Shown piece by piece: positions 33,709 to 46,600 of a stretch of 64,000 nucleotides of DNA. The stretch lies in assembly GCF_030272615.1 (NCBI RefSeq), contig NC_081409.1, positions 533,056,291 to 533,120,290 on the forward strand, given 5' to 3'. This DNA comes from Cryptomeria japonica (lineage: Eukaryota > Streptophyta > Pinopsida > Cupressales > Cupressaceae). The stretch's first letter is position 1; the number at the start of each line of letters is the position of its first letter. The position numbers and the translations under genes are program-made. A model generated the notes under the pieces. It searched no databases. It was not told where the DNA came from and worked only from the letters and a program-made list of their open reading frames with translations.

Positions 33709-35935
33709 CTATACTAGTGCCTCAGATATTTCCTTCCATAATGATGCTATATAGTCCAATCTAGGACTCAGTCTTAGTCTTAAATGCTTTGCCTTATTTA
33801 CTATTCTCTCCTTTTCTCTTTCTAACTTAAGTAACTCTTTCTCAAAGCTTGTTATCCTTTGCTCAAAAACTGATAATGTATCAGGTGAGTTAACAAAATT
33901 GTCTGCAAGTTTATTGATTTCATCCTGTACCTTGCTCATTTTCTTATCTATGTCTACTGTCAAAAAGTTTGTCTTGCAAGTGTCTTTATACAGAGTTTTA
34001 AATTCCTTGAATAAGTTGCATAGTTCTGGTAGAAGTGTGTCAAATTCCCTAGTACACTTCTTTATTTGATCTTCAAAGAATTTTTTCTTTTCAATTTCTA
34101 CCTTGTTCTTCAATGTCTCTTCCTTTATTTGCTCAATAGTCACTGTGTTCTCAGTGATGTATTTACACAAAGTACCAAGTTTTTTAAAATAATCCTTATT
34201 GTCTATGTTACAGTTAGGAGCTATTACCTTCAAAATTGGGATTGTGTCATCTATAGCTTTATAAGCCTATGAACTACAATCTGTTATCTTTTTGATGGAG
34301 TCCAAAAGTACTTCACTTACATTTGTTGATTTGTATCCTATTGAGGAGGAACCAACATTATGAATTCCACCCGTGGAGGAAGTAACCAAGCTTGTAGTGA
34401 CCTCTAGTAGGTCAGTTTGTGTTTCCATTTCTTTAAGCAATGGTTTTTGATCTTCTCCTATTGCCGGTGGCACTGTTTCCATGTGAACCTGTTCCTGTTC
34501 CAAAACCTATTGCTCTGCTTGTCTCTCTATTTGTTGCTCTATTTTAGTCTCCGTCTCTACATGTTGCTCTGTGTTATCAACTTCAAATTTCCTTTTAGTA
34601 TTGTCAATGCTGTCAGTTGCCAGTGGCTCACTAGCCATATCTGTCTTGCCAATTGTTTATTTGTCTATCACAATGTTGACCTTTTGTGTATCAACATTAA
34701 CTCTGTATGGTACCTCAGGATTGGGATTTGCATCCTCTGTGTCCATACTCTCATCTGCCAGTTGATCTTTAGTAGTTATTACCAGTGATGCAATTTGAGG
34801 CAGTGGGGATAAGTTATCTTTAACTTTGATGCTTGGAGGTCGATCAACCTTTCCTTTTCCTTTGTCTCTCTCCTTCTGGTATACAAGAAATATGTCCCAT
34901 GCATTTTTTGTTTCCTCTATTACTTCATTCACTCTTCCAACCATTAATGCAATATGCCAGTGTGCAGAAGAGAATACTGACTAGTTGGCTTCAGCAATTA
35001 AGTCATCTACCTCCTTAGGTGAGTTTACTGGATAAACAACAAGTAACTTTTCAATTTTGATTTTCTTATCAAGCTCTACAACAGCTTGTCTTCTTGCTTC
35101 CAGTCTTTTGAACAATTCATCAGGTAGATCATCTATTACTTCCATTAAGAACTTCTTATAGATGTCCATGTGTAAAATAACACTATTTTTGACTTGTTCT
35201 TTGTTATCTGCTGACAGTGTATCATAGACCTTTCCTATGTTTTTGAGTTTCCCTTCCTCTATGATTTCATATATCAATTTGTCAAGAGGGGCCAAGTTTT
35301 GTTTAGTCTTCTTCTTCTTCTTTGGTGTCAACTTTTTCTTTGGTGTTGTCTTTCTAACCAGTGACCTCACTGCCTGTTGTTTTTGTCTAGTCCTTCTAGG
35401 TGAAGGTGTGGATGCCAATGAAGGATCCCTTTTCCTTACAACTCTTTTGAAAGTTGCAGGCATGTCACTCTCCGAAGAAGTAGCTACTGGTTGATAGGTG
35501 AGTCTTAGGTTGTAGAGTTCCTAACTCATCCTTAGTGATACCGGTTTGTTTCAATACATCTTCTTTAATAGCCTTAGCCTATCTAGAACCTCTTCTCACA
35601 ACTGCTTCAACCTTTTTCACTCTCTTTTTAGATTGAATTTGTTTTTCTATGGTTTTAGCACTACCAAATACTTCTTCCTTTGGTTCATTTGGTGCTTCCA
35701 AAATTGCTTTAGCATAAGTCTCAATTATATGATCATCAGTCTCATAACCCATCTCTATTACCCAGATTGTTGTTGGGATGACTGCTTCCATCCAGATCTC
35801 ATCCTTTTTTATTAGAAAACATATGTCATCCTTGTATTTGTTGACAATTTTATGTGATAGTCTGATTCTTTTGTTCATCCTAACCTTTAGTGCTTGAAAA
35901 TAGTCATGAATGTTCTTTTCTTTGTTTTCACCCAT
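33709..35935 (-). pseudogene. Unrecognised basic, coiled-coil ORF upstream of Cop-1 polypurine tract
   Basis: I do not recognise this protein. The N-terminal part (35935-35579) starts MGENKEKNIHDYF and contains DEIWMEAVIPTTIWVIEMGY. After one frameshift (about 35470-35570) a second part (35463-33709) stays in one frame broken only by stops. It has a strongly basic stretch (TPKKKLTPKKKKKTKQN, about 35310-35365), LDKLIYEIIEEGKLKNIGKV, and a C-terminal heptad-rich coiled coil (EQRITSFEKELLKLEREKER, about 33800-33860). The total would be about 740 codons. It lies about 370 bp upstream of the copia polypurine tract on the same strand, which is the place where some copia elements carry an extra, env-like ORF. 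No pol is found next to it, so its membership in Cop-1 is an inference. No signal peptide or membrane segment is obvious. Confidence 0.55.
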
Positions 35936-35975
35936 GTTGTTTAATAGGTCTGTTAACTATTTTTGATCCTGTAAA

Positions 35976-37252
35976 TAGCATGCACCTTCGCAAGTACTGG
36001 GCATAGTTTTGTGTCAGCAGTTCTTTAAATATGATCCTAAAAAAATTGAAAAAAATACAAAAAAAGTGAAAAATTAAAAAAAATACAAAAAAAAGTGAAA
36101 AATTAAAAAAAATACAAAAAAAATGAAAAATTGAAAATTGAAAAAAATAAACAAAAGTAAAGCAAAATCATTCGCCCTCTAGTGAAAACCTGGCAAACAA
36201 GCACTTTGGGCAAGTACCATGGTGAAAACCTGGCAAATAGGTGCCATGTGTAAAAGATTATTGCTCCGTCATCTATCATGACCCTGCAGCTTTATCACGT
36301 TTATCCTTGTCCTAACCCAATGTTCTATTCCAGGCCTATGATTGGTCAACATCATTGTCTTGTATACTCAGGTTTCCTATCCTTGTATATATGTTTTGGT
36401 CTTGGTTGCTATATATGTCTTTAAAAATTTCATTGGGTGCGCACCCCTTGTCATGATCAATTACTGGAGCTTTCAAATTGCAAACTGTCCTGAAAAATCA
36501 TTAAAAATTTGAAAAATGTCCTGAAATAATCCAAAAACATTCAAAAAATGTCCTGAAAAAATCCCTAAAAATCATATACTGTCTTGAAAAAATCTCTAAA
36601 AATCATATAATGTCCTGAAAAAATCCCTAAAAAGTCAAATAAAGTCCTTAAAAACGAACAAAAAAATTGTAAAAACTCAAAAAAAAAAATGACCAAATTT
36701 TTTTTCAAAACATCAAAATCCAAAAACAATTTCTTTGGCAATAAATGGTCCCCTTTGTGCATAGATAGATCACTGAGCATACATCCAACGACAATCGATC
36801 AAACATTTGTGTAGACAACAAACAGATAACATGTTACAACACTGCGCTTTACTAAAAATCACGCATTAATAGATGAACTTTTCAATTGAACCAGACATTC
36901 AAATTGATCAAAATTGTCATATCAATCAATCAACATCAATATCATTTGTCCTTGTTACTATTATCATGGGTCTTATACAGGGTGTGGTATACTTGAAACC
37001 AGACTGTGTCCTGTCTTAGACGGGGTACCGCATTCCCTGAAACCAGACAACATGATCATTCTTGTGTTCCACTTTTGACAATGACAATCAGAATGTTTGT
37101 TTGACTTGGTCGAATTTGTGAGTCTTATCTTTTTACTGATTTATCTTTGGCTTTGATCATGTTCCTATGTTGCTCAAGGATGTCACTGAGTGATTTAGAG
37201 TGATCGGGATGGTTCATGGTCCCTTTTGTTTTTTTGGCCATAGGGGATTATT
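35976..37252 (+). mobile_element. Gyp-C: 3' untranslated fragment of a gypsy element
   Basis: The sequence is non-coding. It shares GTGAAAACCTGGCAAATAGG with the 3' region of Gyp-A (4690-4700), and both contain A-rich repeats and GTCCTGAAAAA(A/T) units (36490-36640, eight or so copies). It therefore represents the region between pol and the 3' LTR of a + strand gypsy whose coding part is missing. The left border with the minus-strand ORF is placed only roughly. It ends in CCATAGGGGATTATT, a possible polypurine tract, next to the LTR. Confidence 0.65.
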
Positions 37253-38189
37253 TGTAGTCCACCTAAATTTAGGCTTGTCGAGATTAAAACTTTATAGGAC
37301 AATTTTTATTATGAATTTATTTAGCCCTTTAGTCAAATTTTAGACACATTATAATTATTGTTAAGATAAATCATGGGGTTTAAAATTCAATTGCTAGAGT
37401 TAATTTACTTAATTTCTACAATGATTAAAAGATTAATTGAGATTAATAATATCTCTTGTCGATTAATTTAGGGGTTTTTGCGTAAATGAATTTATTTATT
37501 AAATGGTGAGATAATAATAATTTCTTTGGAAGAGGATATTGTGGTGGAATTATATATATTTAAAAATAAGTCCAAGACCTTGATCTTGCGAACTCATTTA
37601 GCCTAGAGGGAATCTTATACTAAATAAAGCAATTAACATTTTAATGTTTGACACTTCAATTTTCAATTGCTTGATTAATTAGTATTATTACGTTAAAATC
37701 ATATTAATAATCAATTTATAGATGCAAGATTTAATCAAGTTATAAAGGAAGGATGTATTATCACGGATGGAGGAAACTTGTTAGGAGATAAATAATTATT
37801 ATTGAATCAAGTAATTATATTAATGCCTATTTAGTAGAAGTCGATCTAATTAAGAATTATAATTTGCAACTATAATAAAAGGGACATTCGATGTGAATTT
37901 ATTATTGTCCTTATAAAATCATATTGTTTCGTTTGATTATAGGAGTTATCGTAATTTGTTATGTTAGGAATATCCTAACTTTGTCGCCTAGGAGTTTTAT
38001 AGAAACCTAAGGCTTCTAGATAAATTTGTTCTATTCATCGCTCACATTAGAAAAATGTTTTATTATAATTTAAGAACCCACTTGGAACAACCTGTTAAGT
38101 TGTCACATCTAATTAAGCATAGGATGCATATAGTTAAGTGTTTCAAAAAAAAAATTATTCCATTCGTGCCCAAAAGTTTGGGCATGACA
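37253..38189 (+). repeat. Gyp-C LTR, about 937 bp
   Basis: It starts TGTAGTCCACCTAAATTTAG and ends AAAAGTTTGGGCATGACA. It is AT-rich and has no genes. Its last 45 bp resemble the ends of copies A and B of the large LTR family (ATTCC[A/G]TT...GCCC...GGGCATGACA), though the rest does not clearly align. CTTTA follows at 38190-38194; a matching left copy is not visible because the 5' part of the element is missing. Confidence 0.6.
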
Positions 38190-39597
38190 CTTTAGGTGCT
38201 TGCTTCTATGTCGGTAGCTTGATTGTGACCTTCCTAACCAGTTGCTTCTTTGCTTCCGCCTTTGTTTCCTCTAGTTTCTTCCTAACAACCATAGATGATA
38301 TCTTTGACCGTAATCTCTAGAGTGACGAAGTTTTCCATATGCTCGATTGCCTTTGTCATGTCAAGTCCATCAAACCAGGCAATATTAAGGGAGGAACTGA
38401 GAAGACTTTGGCATTCTAAAATCCATTTATCTTTATCCTTAATATGTCCATTCCGATCTTCAATCTCTAGAAAACCATGATGTACTATTTCCTTGCATTC
38501 ATCAAATTCATTTTGTAGTTATGTGTCAAAGTCTTCATGCTTTCTCAACAACCTTTGATTCCTTCAATAACTTTGGCATCTGCATTGGCCATTGTCTTAT
38601 CATCCAATAAAGTTCCTAATATGTTACAAATCCAATTGTGAGATACCACATTATCCATATTCTTCTGATAAACAACCCAAAAATCTTCAAGGAAACCCTA
38701 CAACTTTTCAAATCTCTTGGTCAGTAAAACAGAGGCTGCATCAGCCCTTACACTCTGCATTTGCTTTTTTAACCTTTTGTTTTCCAATTTTTCTTCTTCA
38801 CATTTATTTTTCATTAAGACCCATCATGGATCTATGGCACAGGATGTCCCCCACTTCTTATAAAATCTTCATATAGTCCCTTGTATTGATCTCTTTCTCT
38901 GATCACTTTGACTAATTGTGCTTTATTAAATTTTTAAATATCGATACCCATATCAGCAGTAGCAATATGATCCACTTCACCAGCTTTTAATTTCATCATA
39001 TGACCAAAATCGTTATCCACATCAATGATCTTCAATCTCTTATTTGGAGGGTAAAGAGCCCACAAAAGAAGAGCGTCTTCACCCTGGTCAAATCTAGAGC
39101 CAATAAACACATCATTCACTCCTTGAATATCCAATTTAAATTCTTTATTCTCAAAATGTAACATGCTATCAAAAATAAATGATGCACTCATATCCCATCC
39201 TCGAAAGATGATAATGCCCGCTTCACTAAGAAGATGTCTTCCCCTTTGAGGGGTCATAGTAGTTGATTCTAAATTAATTTATTCCTTGTGTTTCCTCAGC
39301 AATTCTGATTCTTTTTTAGGGGTTATGTTTGGGATAGAGTCCCTCAATTTTTTACCTTTGAAATGATATAAAAAAGGATTTAAATTATTTTGACTTGATA
39401 AAAACATCATCAGACATAAAAGAAGAATGCTCATCATATCTTGCATCACTATAGATGTTCATCCTGGCAACAATTTGTTCTTGTAAGTCAGGTTCCTCTA
39501 CTATGTTCGGTGCTTGATGCCTGGACACTATCTCAACATCTTCTGACTCACTTTCACTCTCCTCCTCTTTAGTTTCCATTTCATGCAATCTCTTTGG
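38190..39597 (-). pseudogene. Unrecognised ORF fused to the end of Gyp-B pol
   Basis: I do not recognise this protein. The minus-strand sequence leaves the gypsy integrase zinc finger after NYIHAP (about 39597). It becomes an acidic stretch (METKEEESESESEDVEIVSR), runs to 39385, then shifts frame into TPQRGRHLLSEAGIIIFRGW, FIFDSMLHFENKEFKLDIQG, ALYPPNKRLKIIDVDNDFGH (39257-38934) and AQLVKVIRERDQYKGLYEDF. After further breaks come a coiled coil (KNKCEEEKLENKRLKKQMQS) and a basic tail (VRKKLEETKAEAKKQLVRKV, about 38230). It stops at the Gyp-C LTR. The layout of acidic start, coiled coil and basic tail resembles the ORF at 33709-35935 in style but not in recognisable sequence. It may be an extra 3' ORF captured by, or recombined into, Gyp-B. 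Confidence 0.5.
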
Positions 39598-40702
39598 TGC
39601 ATGAATGTAATTTCCATGGATTTGGCATTTGTAGCATTTCTTGAAAAAATCATGAACATCCTTCTCCATAGTGGGCCAATAATACCCAGCACGAACCAAC
39701 TTTTTAGCTAGACTTAGACCATCGAAATGGCCCCCACATATACCATCATGAACCTCGTGTAAAGTCATTTGTGCTTCGTCAGAATCCAAACACCTGAGGA
39801 GGGTGTGGTCAAAGGAATGATAGTAAAGGGTGTCAACGATGATGACATATTTGGCTATCTGGTGGATGAAGGCTCGACGTTGGTTAGAGGAAAGGTTAGG
39901 TGGTAAGGTTTGGGATTTCAAATATTGATAGATGTCATTGTACCATGGGGAATTAGGACCAACAAGAACACACATCACATCTACTGTCAGAATTTCAAAA
40001 GAAGGGATAAGCAACTGTTCGACCAAAAATTCACATTTGTCCATATTATGGGGCATATTTAACATGGAAGCAATAGTGGCCATCGCATTTGCCGACTTGT
40101 TTTGAATTCTTGGAACTTGACTAAAATGGATAGCCGTAAATTTTGTCTTGAATAAATTCACCATATGCTTGTAGGGAATAAGCTTTTCATCTTTTGTTTC
40201 GTAGTCATCATTCACTTGACGGATGACTAACTAGGAATCTCCATAGACTTGCAAATGTGTGATGTTCTAGTGGATCACTACTCGGAGTCCTGTGACCAGA
40301 GCTTCATATTCTGCAATGTTATTGGTGCACTGGAAAGTTATTTTGTAGGATTTGGGAATAGCATCACCTCGAGGGGTGACAAACAATATACCTGCTCCGG
40401 AACCTGAATTTGGTATGGGATCCATCAAAATATAACTTCCATTCATTAGAAGATGTGACAGCAAAGACTGATTCATCTGGAAAATCCGTCAACATTGGAT
40501 GATCATCATGAATAGGTGCCTCTGCAAGTTGATCCGCTATGATTTGTCCTTTTATCGCCTTTTGCTCAATGTACTCAATATTAAACTCATTGAGGATCAT
40601 AACCCACTTTGCTAGGCAACCTATCAAAGCTGCCCTACTAAGCAAGTATTTCAAGGGATCAATTTTTGCAACTAGCAATGTCTGATGATTTAACATATAG
40701 TG
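39598..40702 (-). pseudogene. Gyp-B RNase H pair and integrase zinc finger
   Basis: The first RNase H ends with RAALIGCLAKWVMILNEFNI. The second, archaeal-type RNase H has WKLYFDGSHT and, after a frameshift near 40400, GSGAGILFVTPRGD and NNIAEYEALVTGLRVVIH. The integrase N-terminal zinc finger is complete: HEVHDGICGGHFDGL with KKCYKCQIHG supplying the paired His and Cys. The catalytic DDE core that should follow is absent. Gyp-A retains it in the same place, so this is a deletion or recombination event specific to Gyp-B. Without that core the element could not integrate by itself. Confidence 0.85.
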
Positions 40703-42121
40703 TCAAATCTTCTGTGTTGCAAAGACCACTACTAAACATGCTCGTTCAATAGTTGAATAATTCAGCTCATAGCCCAGCAGTGCTCGACTAATATAATAAA
40801 TAGCCCATTCTTTGCCTTTCTCATCTTGTTGGGCTAAGAGAACTCCCAGTGCCATTTCAGTTGTAGAAATATACAATATGAATGGCTTCCCTTCTATAGG
40901 AGGCATTAGACTAGGTGGCGACAACAGATAATCCTTGAGAGTTTGAAATGCTGATTGACATTGCTCAGTCCATTTAAAAGTGACACCTTTATGCAATAAA
41001 TGTTGGAAGGGATGACATTTGTCTACCAATTGAGCTATAAACCAGTGGATTGACTGTAACTTCCCTTGTAGACTTCTTAGTTGATGTAGATTTGAAGGAG
41101 GAGGCATATCCATTACTGCTTTAACCTTTTCAGGATCTACTTCGATGCCTCTGTGAGAAACAATGTACCCTAATAATTTGCCGGCTGTGACACCAAAGAC
41201 ACATTTCTTTGGGTTGAGTCTGATCTTGTAGGTTTCCATTCGATCAAAGATGGGGCCAAGGATGGCTAGATGACTATCTCTTGTGAAAGATTTGCATAAT
41301 AGGTCATCAACATAGTCTTCCATCAAAGTATGCATAAAATCATGGAAAATTGTTGTCATAGCTCTTTGATATGTTGCTCCAACATTTTTAAGGCCAAAGG
41401 GCATCACATTCTAGCAGTAGGTACCCCAAGCACATGTGAATGCAGTCTTATGTTGATCTTCAGGAGCAATACAAATTTGATTATATCCGGAAAAACTATC
41501 CATCAATGATAGCATCTCATATCCAGCAGTCATGTCAACTATGATGTCTATATTTGGTAGTGGAAAATCATCCTTAGGGCATGCTTTATTAAGATCTCTA
41601 AAATCCATATAGATTCTGATGCCCCCAGTTACTTTGCTAACAGGTGCCAAATTTGAAATCCAGTCTGCATAATCAATGGGTCTGATAAAGCCCATATCTA
41701 ATAATTTTTTTAGTTCTACCTTGACCAAGAGAGCCACCTGGGGATGCATCTTTCTAAGTTTTTGTTTGACGGGCTTGGCATCTGATTTTAATGGCAAGTG
41801 ATGAAGGACTAATTCTGGATCAAGGCCGAGCATATCTGCATAGGACCATGCAAAACTGATCTTCTTCTCGAGAAAGAAATTGACAAAATCTATCTTTTCC
41901 TGTTTTGATAGAGAAGCAACAAAATGAATGACCTTAGGGTTGTCAGGTGTACCCAAATTTATCTCATTGGTCATTTCCACAAGCAATGTTGATTTATCCT
42001 GACTTGATAGGGGTATGTCCAATCTTCCACCTTTGGGCGCCTCAAAGAGGTTTTCACCCACAGGTACGTCTTTTATTTTTACTTTTTCATGATCAGAGAG
42101 TGCCTTACGGTTTTCACTCAA
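40703..42121 (-). pseudogene. Gyp-B reverse transcriptase and first RNase H
   Basis: Homologous to Gyp-A RT but better preserved. Motifs in order are LRKMHPQVALLVKVELKKLL, MDFRDLNKACPKDDFPLPNI, MDSFSGYNQI, a TAG in place of the Trp codon at 41408-41410, MPFGLKNVGATYQRAMTTIF, MEDYVDDLLCKS (catalytic YVDD), LNPKKCVFGVTAGKLLGYIV, MRSLQ-like LRSLQGKLQSIHWFIAQLVD, and RNase H segments LYISTTEMALGVLLAQQDEK and SRALLGYELNYSTIERACLV. Only one or two nonsense codons disrupt about 470 codons. Confidence 0.92.
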
Positions 42122-43620
42122 AGACTCATTCTTTTGATTTTTTACTTTTTCTTTTTCTTTTTCATTTTTATGACTGGAAGATGGAGTTGACTCCCCAAAA
42201 TATGCTGTGGAATCCAGATCAATAGCAAATCCTACCTTATGATCACCTTGTGGTATGCCTTCTCGGAGTCCCAGAAATTCAGCAATTGCTTCGTCATTTT
42301 GAAAACAATCTAATGTGAGTGGTTCTTGTTGGTCATGTTGGATAAGCTATGGATAGACGAGAGGCATGTCATCATCGGTTGTAAGGAGAGAGAGGACCAA
42401 GATGGTAAAAATGTAAACGTTTGTGGTATCACTATCTGAACTGCTAGTATCTAATTCAAAGCTTGGGTCCTAGAATGACTCTATCCAAGCATTAGGGCAT
42501 GTTTTAGGAGGGGGAGTTATTTCATGTTTGTCTTCCATGGGTAAATCATCAGGGTCAAGGAAAACATTATCAAGGGCATAGGAGCTAGAAGAAAAGGAAC
42601 TCCACTCCCATTCATTGGAATTAGTTTCGGGTCGGGTATCCTCAGGTGTCGTTTCATCATCAGAGTCATGCCCTTTTCCACACGTAGTCACTTTGGTAGA
42701 CGAGGGTCCAATTCACAATGGTACAAAACCTAACCCTAAAGTTGGAGGTCGCATCTTGGGTATAATAGGTTCTAGTCTTCCTTTCTTGTCAGGGCCCAAG
42801 CCACTACAGCCATCATATCCTTTCTTCTACAACATAGTAAATCCTTTGCCGTACCGCTCCACCAGCAACCTAACAGGTGGTGTCTCAGTGGGATCCTTAT
42901 AAAGCCAATCTATGACATCATCATCCAAAGTTTCTTTGTCAAGTTCACCCCATCTTGTAAATGTAGTGGGGGATTGATATTGAATGGCTATCCTAGGTTC
43001 CTTTTGCAACAAATGTGGTTTGCCATGTGATTTTGGAGATATTGGTAAATTCCCAATGAGGAATGTTTGAGCCATTGAATACTCTCCGCATCCTTGGTCC
43101 TGTATCTTCAATTTTCCTTTGATAGCATCTAACAATTCATTAGGATCCACATAATTATGTGAGTGGGCCTCTCTATTGACTGGGACTTGTTGCTGTGGGG
43201 AATCCTTTAGATTAGCACAAAATTGAAATGGATTAGGATCTCCTAGAATTGTTATCTTAGTCCCATTGTAAGGATATTTTAAACATTGATGATAAGTGGA
43301 TGGAACTACTTTCATTGTGTGGATCCACGAATGGTCAAGAATCATATTGTAAGGGAGATCGAGGTCTAGGACCTGCAGGAAAGTGTTTTTTGTCACTGTA
43401 TTGACTCTGATAGGCAATGAAATTATCCCTTTAGATGGGCGCTCAACATCATCATATGCTTTGATTGTTATTCTTCTGGAAGAATCAATGTCATTTTCTA
43501 TATAACCAAGACCAATGACCACTCTCAAGGTACAGATGTTAAGACCCGCTCCGCCATATATCAAGACTCGTCAGATTTTGCAATTATGGACAAAGACTTT
43601 GAGATGTAATGGATCATTAT
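42122..43620 (-). pseudogene. Gyp-B aspartic protease and pol linker
   Basis: The protease fold is recognised from LIYGGAGLNICT (about 43550) followed by LGY, then LDLPYNMILDHSWIHTMKVVP. The normal catalytic D of the D-G-G/A motif is replaced by Tyr (TAT, one base from GAT), and a TGA lies four codons upstream (probably CGA before). The later linker (42691-42122) is acidic and Ser-rich, with NSNEWEWSSFSSSSY, and ends KVKIKDVPVGENLFEAPKGG like Gyp-A. Protease and RT share one frame, different from Gag, so a frameshift or a break lies between 43650 and 43564. Confidence 0.8.
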
Positions 43621-43649
43621 GAGGGAGCTTATCAAGTGAAATATCATTA

Positions 43650-46600
43650 TCAGAAAAAGGCGACGTGTTGGGAAATAGCTAAATGTCTAATTCGGGCTTG
43701 AAACTGGTCAAAATCAATGTCTGTCGGGATAGTGGACTCAATTAAAGCTTTATCTAGGACTGCGCAATGCATAGGGGACATTTTCAACAACTCAAGAATT
43801 GATATTTGTGCAAGTATTTTCCCCAGATGATCTAGGAGATTGTACTGACTCATAGGAGTTGATTTGGGAGGAATTGCAGGAGCTCCTTTTAAGACTATTT
43901 TGGATCGACGAGTGGTGACTGCACAAGAAGGATCTTGACCCTTTATTCTTATGGTGGAAACATACTCATTTGATGCTCGAAAACAATTGATGACATTGTT
44001 ATAACCATTATTTGCATAATTAAGATTCGTTGTTTGGTTAGAGTTTGAAGAAGATGCTTTACCCTTGTCATGATCAAGTAAAGGAGTTTTAAAAATTGTA
44101 TGATCAATGTTAGAGGTTGCATTGGGCGGGTCTACCTCAATTACTCCTTGATCTAACAAGTCTTGAATCATATGTTTCAATTGAAAACACGATGCAGTTT
44201 TATGTCCTTTTGACCGATGGTATTCACAATATGCATTATCATTCCACCAATGCAGCTTTACCAATGGTTCTGCCTTGATATTTGGTAACTTGATAAACTT
44301 TGCTTGTATTAATTGTTTCATTACTGACTCAATAGGCTCTCCCAATGGCGTAAACTATCGAGGAGGCCCATCCCTTGATCGAAAAGGTTTTCATTGCTGG
44401 TTTTGTTGCTGACCATGTTGTTGATTATATTGTTGAGTGTATTGTTGAGTATGTTGTTGGTATTGTGGCTATTGAGTAACATTGCTTGTCGGTGTTTGAT
44501 TTTGTTCCATAGTTGACATATTAGGAGCACTCAATTTCTTGATTGTGAACGGGGGTTGATTTGCATTCACTGCTCTTGCGTCAACAACCCCATCATTAGT
44601 GACATTCTTGTTTTTGTACCAAAATCTATTTTTGTCCCCTGAATTGTTTGTACTGTCACTGTCTTTGTTGAGCTTAATGATTCCCTTAGCTACAAGAGCA
44701 GTTTCAATGTTCATCCCTTTCTTAATGAGTTTCTCAATGGTATTGGGACTTTTCAATTTGAGTTCATACATCATTTCTGGGACCAAATTTTGAATAAATA
44801 AGTTCACTTGTTGTTCTTCAGGTATATCTAGGGAAGAACGACTATACAAGCTTCACCATCATTGCAAGAAAGTCACTAATGGTTCACCTTGCTTTTGCTT
44901 GGTGTTGCATAAATCTAACATAGTCACTTCACTGTCAATGTTGAATGCGAAGTGAGATATAAACTTTTGAGCCAATTCCGACCAAGTCTTTATATTCCCT
45001 GGCAAATGCGAATACCAATCCATGGCTTGTCCTGTGAGACTTCATGCGAACAAGTGCATTAAATATGTTTCCTCATAACTCACTTTAGTACATGCTGCGA
45101 AAAATGCTCGAATGTGATCTTTTGGATTGCCATTCCCTTTATATTTCTCAAAATTAGGTTCCTCAAAATGCTTAGGGAAGGGAGGCATGTACAAGCTCTT
45201 GTCAAATGGATTAGGACATAAATCTTGATTTGTGTACAATTTCTTTGTTCCTTTGGTTTCCAATGTGTCGACTTGTCATTGCAACTTCTCAAGTTGTTGT
45301 GCAAATGTGTTAGGTATCGAAGATTTTGGAAGTTCCTCATTCACTGTTGGGTGTACTCTTTGTCGATACATCCTGCTCTCCATTGGTTGTTGATGCTTAG
45401 AAATTGTTGTCTTTGGTGTCTCTGGCATATAAAGGTCTTGATATAGCTCTTGTTGTTGTGGTTGTGTCATGCCTTGACATTGACCTTGTTTTTGTGCTTC
45501 TTGTGGTGGAATCATGATCGGTAGCCTTGGTTGATATTGCAATTGAGGGTGTTGTTGATATTGCACAGACGTCAATTGTGGTTGTGAAGTATGATAACTT
45601 ATTTGTCTTGGCACATATTGAGACACATGTTGTTGATGCTGACGAATCGGGAGTTGCTGACTTTGTGCCAATTGTTGTTGTCTCGATGTAAATCCCATCA
45701 TTTGCAAAAAAATTTGTTTGGGAGGTTTTTGTTGTTTCTCCTTGAGATGGGGTATGCCACTCACATTTGCTTGTTGTGTTGTTTGTCCAATCCACTATGG
45801 TGGTTGCAAGTTTGAATTAACTTGTAATGGTGTAGAAGACGCTGCAACATGTTGTTGAATGTGATATTGTTGTTGTTGTGCATTGCTTGTTTGCGCATTC
45901 GATTGTGCCTTTTGTGTATTACTCAATTGTTGTAACATTTGTTGTTGGTGCAAACCACTATTTGTAGCTCTTTGTGTTGCCATTATCAAAGGATCTGTCA
46001 CAATATTGTGCATAACAGGTACTCGAGTATTTGGCAAATATATTGAACTTAATGGGACATAGGAACTTTGTTGCATTGTGGAATTGTTTTGGACATTGGT
46101 AAGATCAGGCATTCCAGTCGTAAAGCTTTCTTGCATCTTAGATTTTGATCCACTTGTAATTATTTGAGGAATCATTTCTTGTCGAGGGACAGCTGTCAAT
46201 ATTTGTGTGGCCTTCATTTGATCTTGTGTAAAATGTGTTGTATTAAATAACGGATTATTTATTGTTTCAAATGGTGACTTTTGTGGAATAGTCACTGTCA
46301 ATGTTTTTGAAGCACGTTTACTCATCAAGGTGTGTTGAGTTTCTTGTTGCACATTTTCTTCATTTGGATGTGGAGAGAAACTTAATAGCTCACCACCTTG
46401 TTGTTTTTGCACATTGATTTGCTCACTTGAGGAGGTCACATTACTCATCATGTCAAGATATTTTTGTGGGAACATCTTAAAGACCTTGTTCAAGAATTTA
46501 TCCATCTTTTTTGTCAACTTTGGATCTTTAAGGAACATATCAACATCATCGGAAGCATCGGAATCTGATGAAGAATTTGGTAAAATATTTGGATTTGTTT

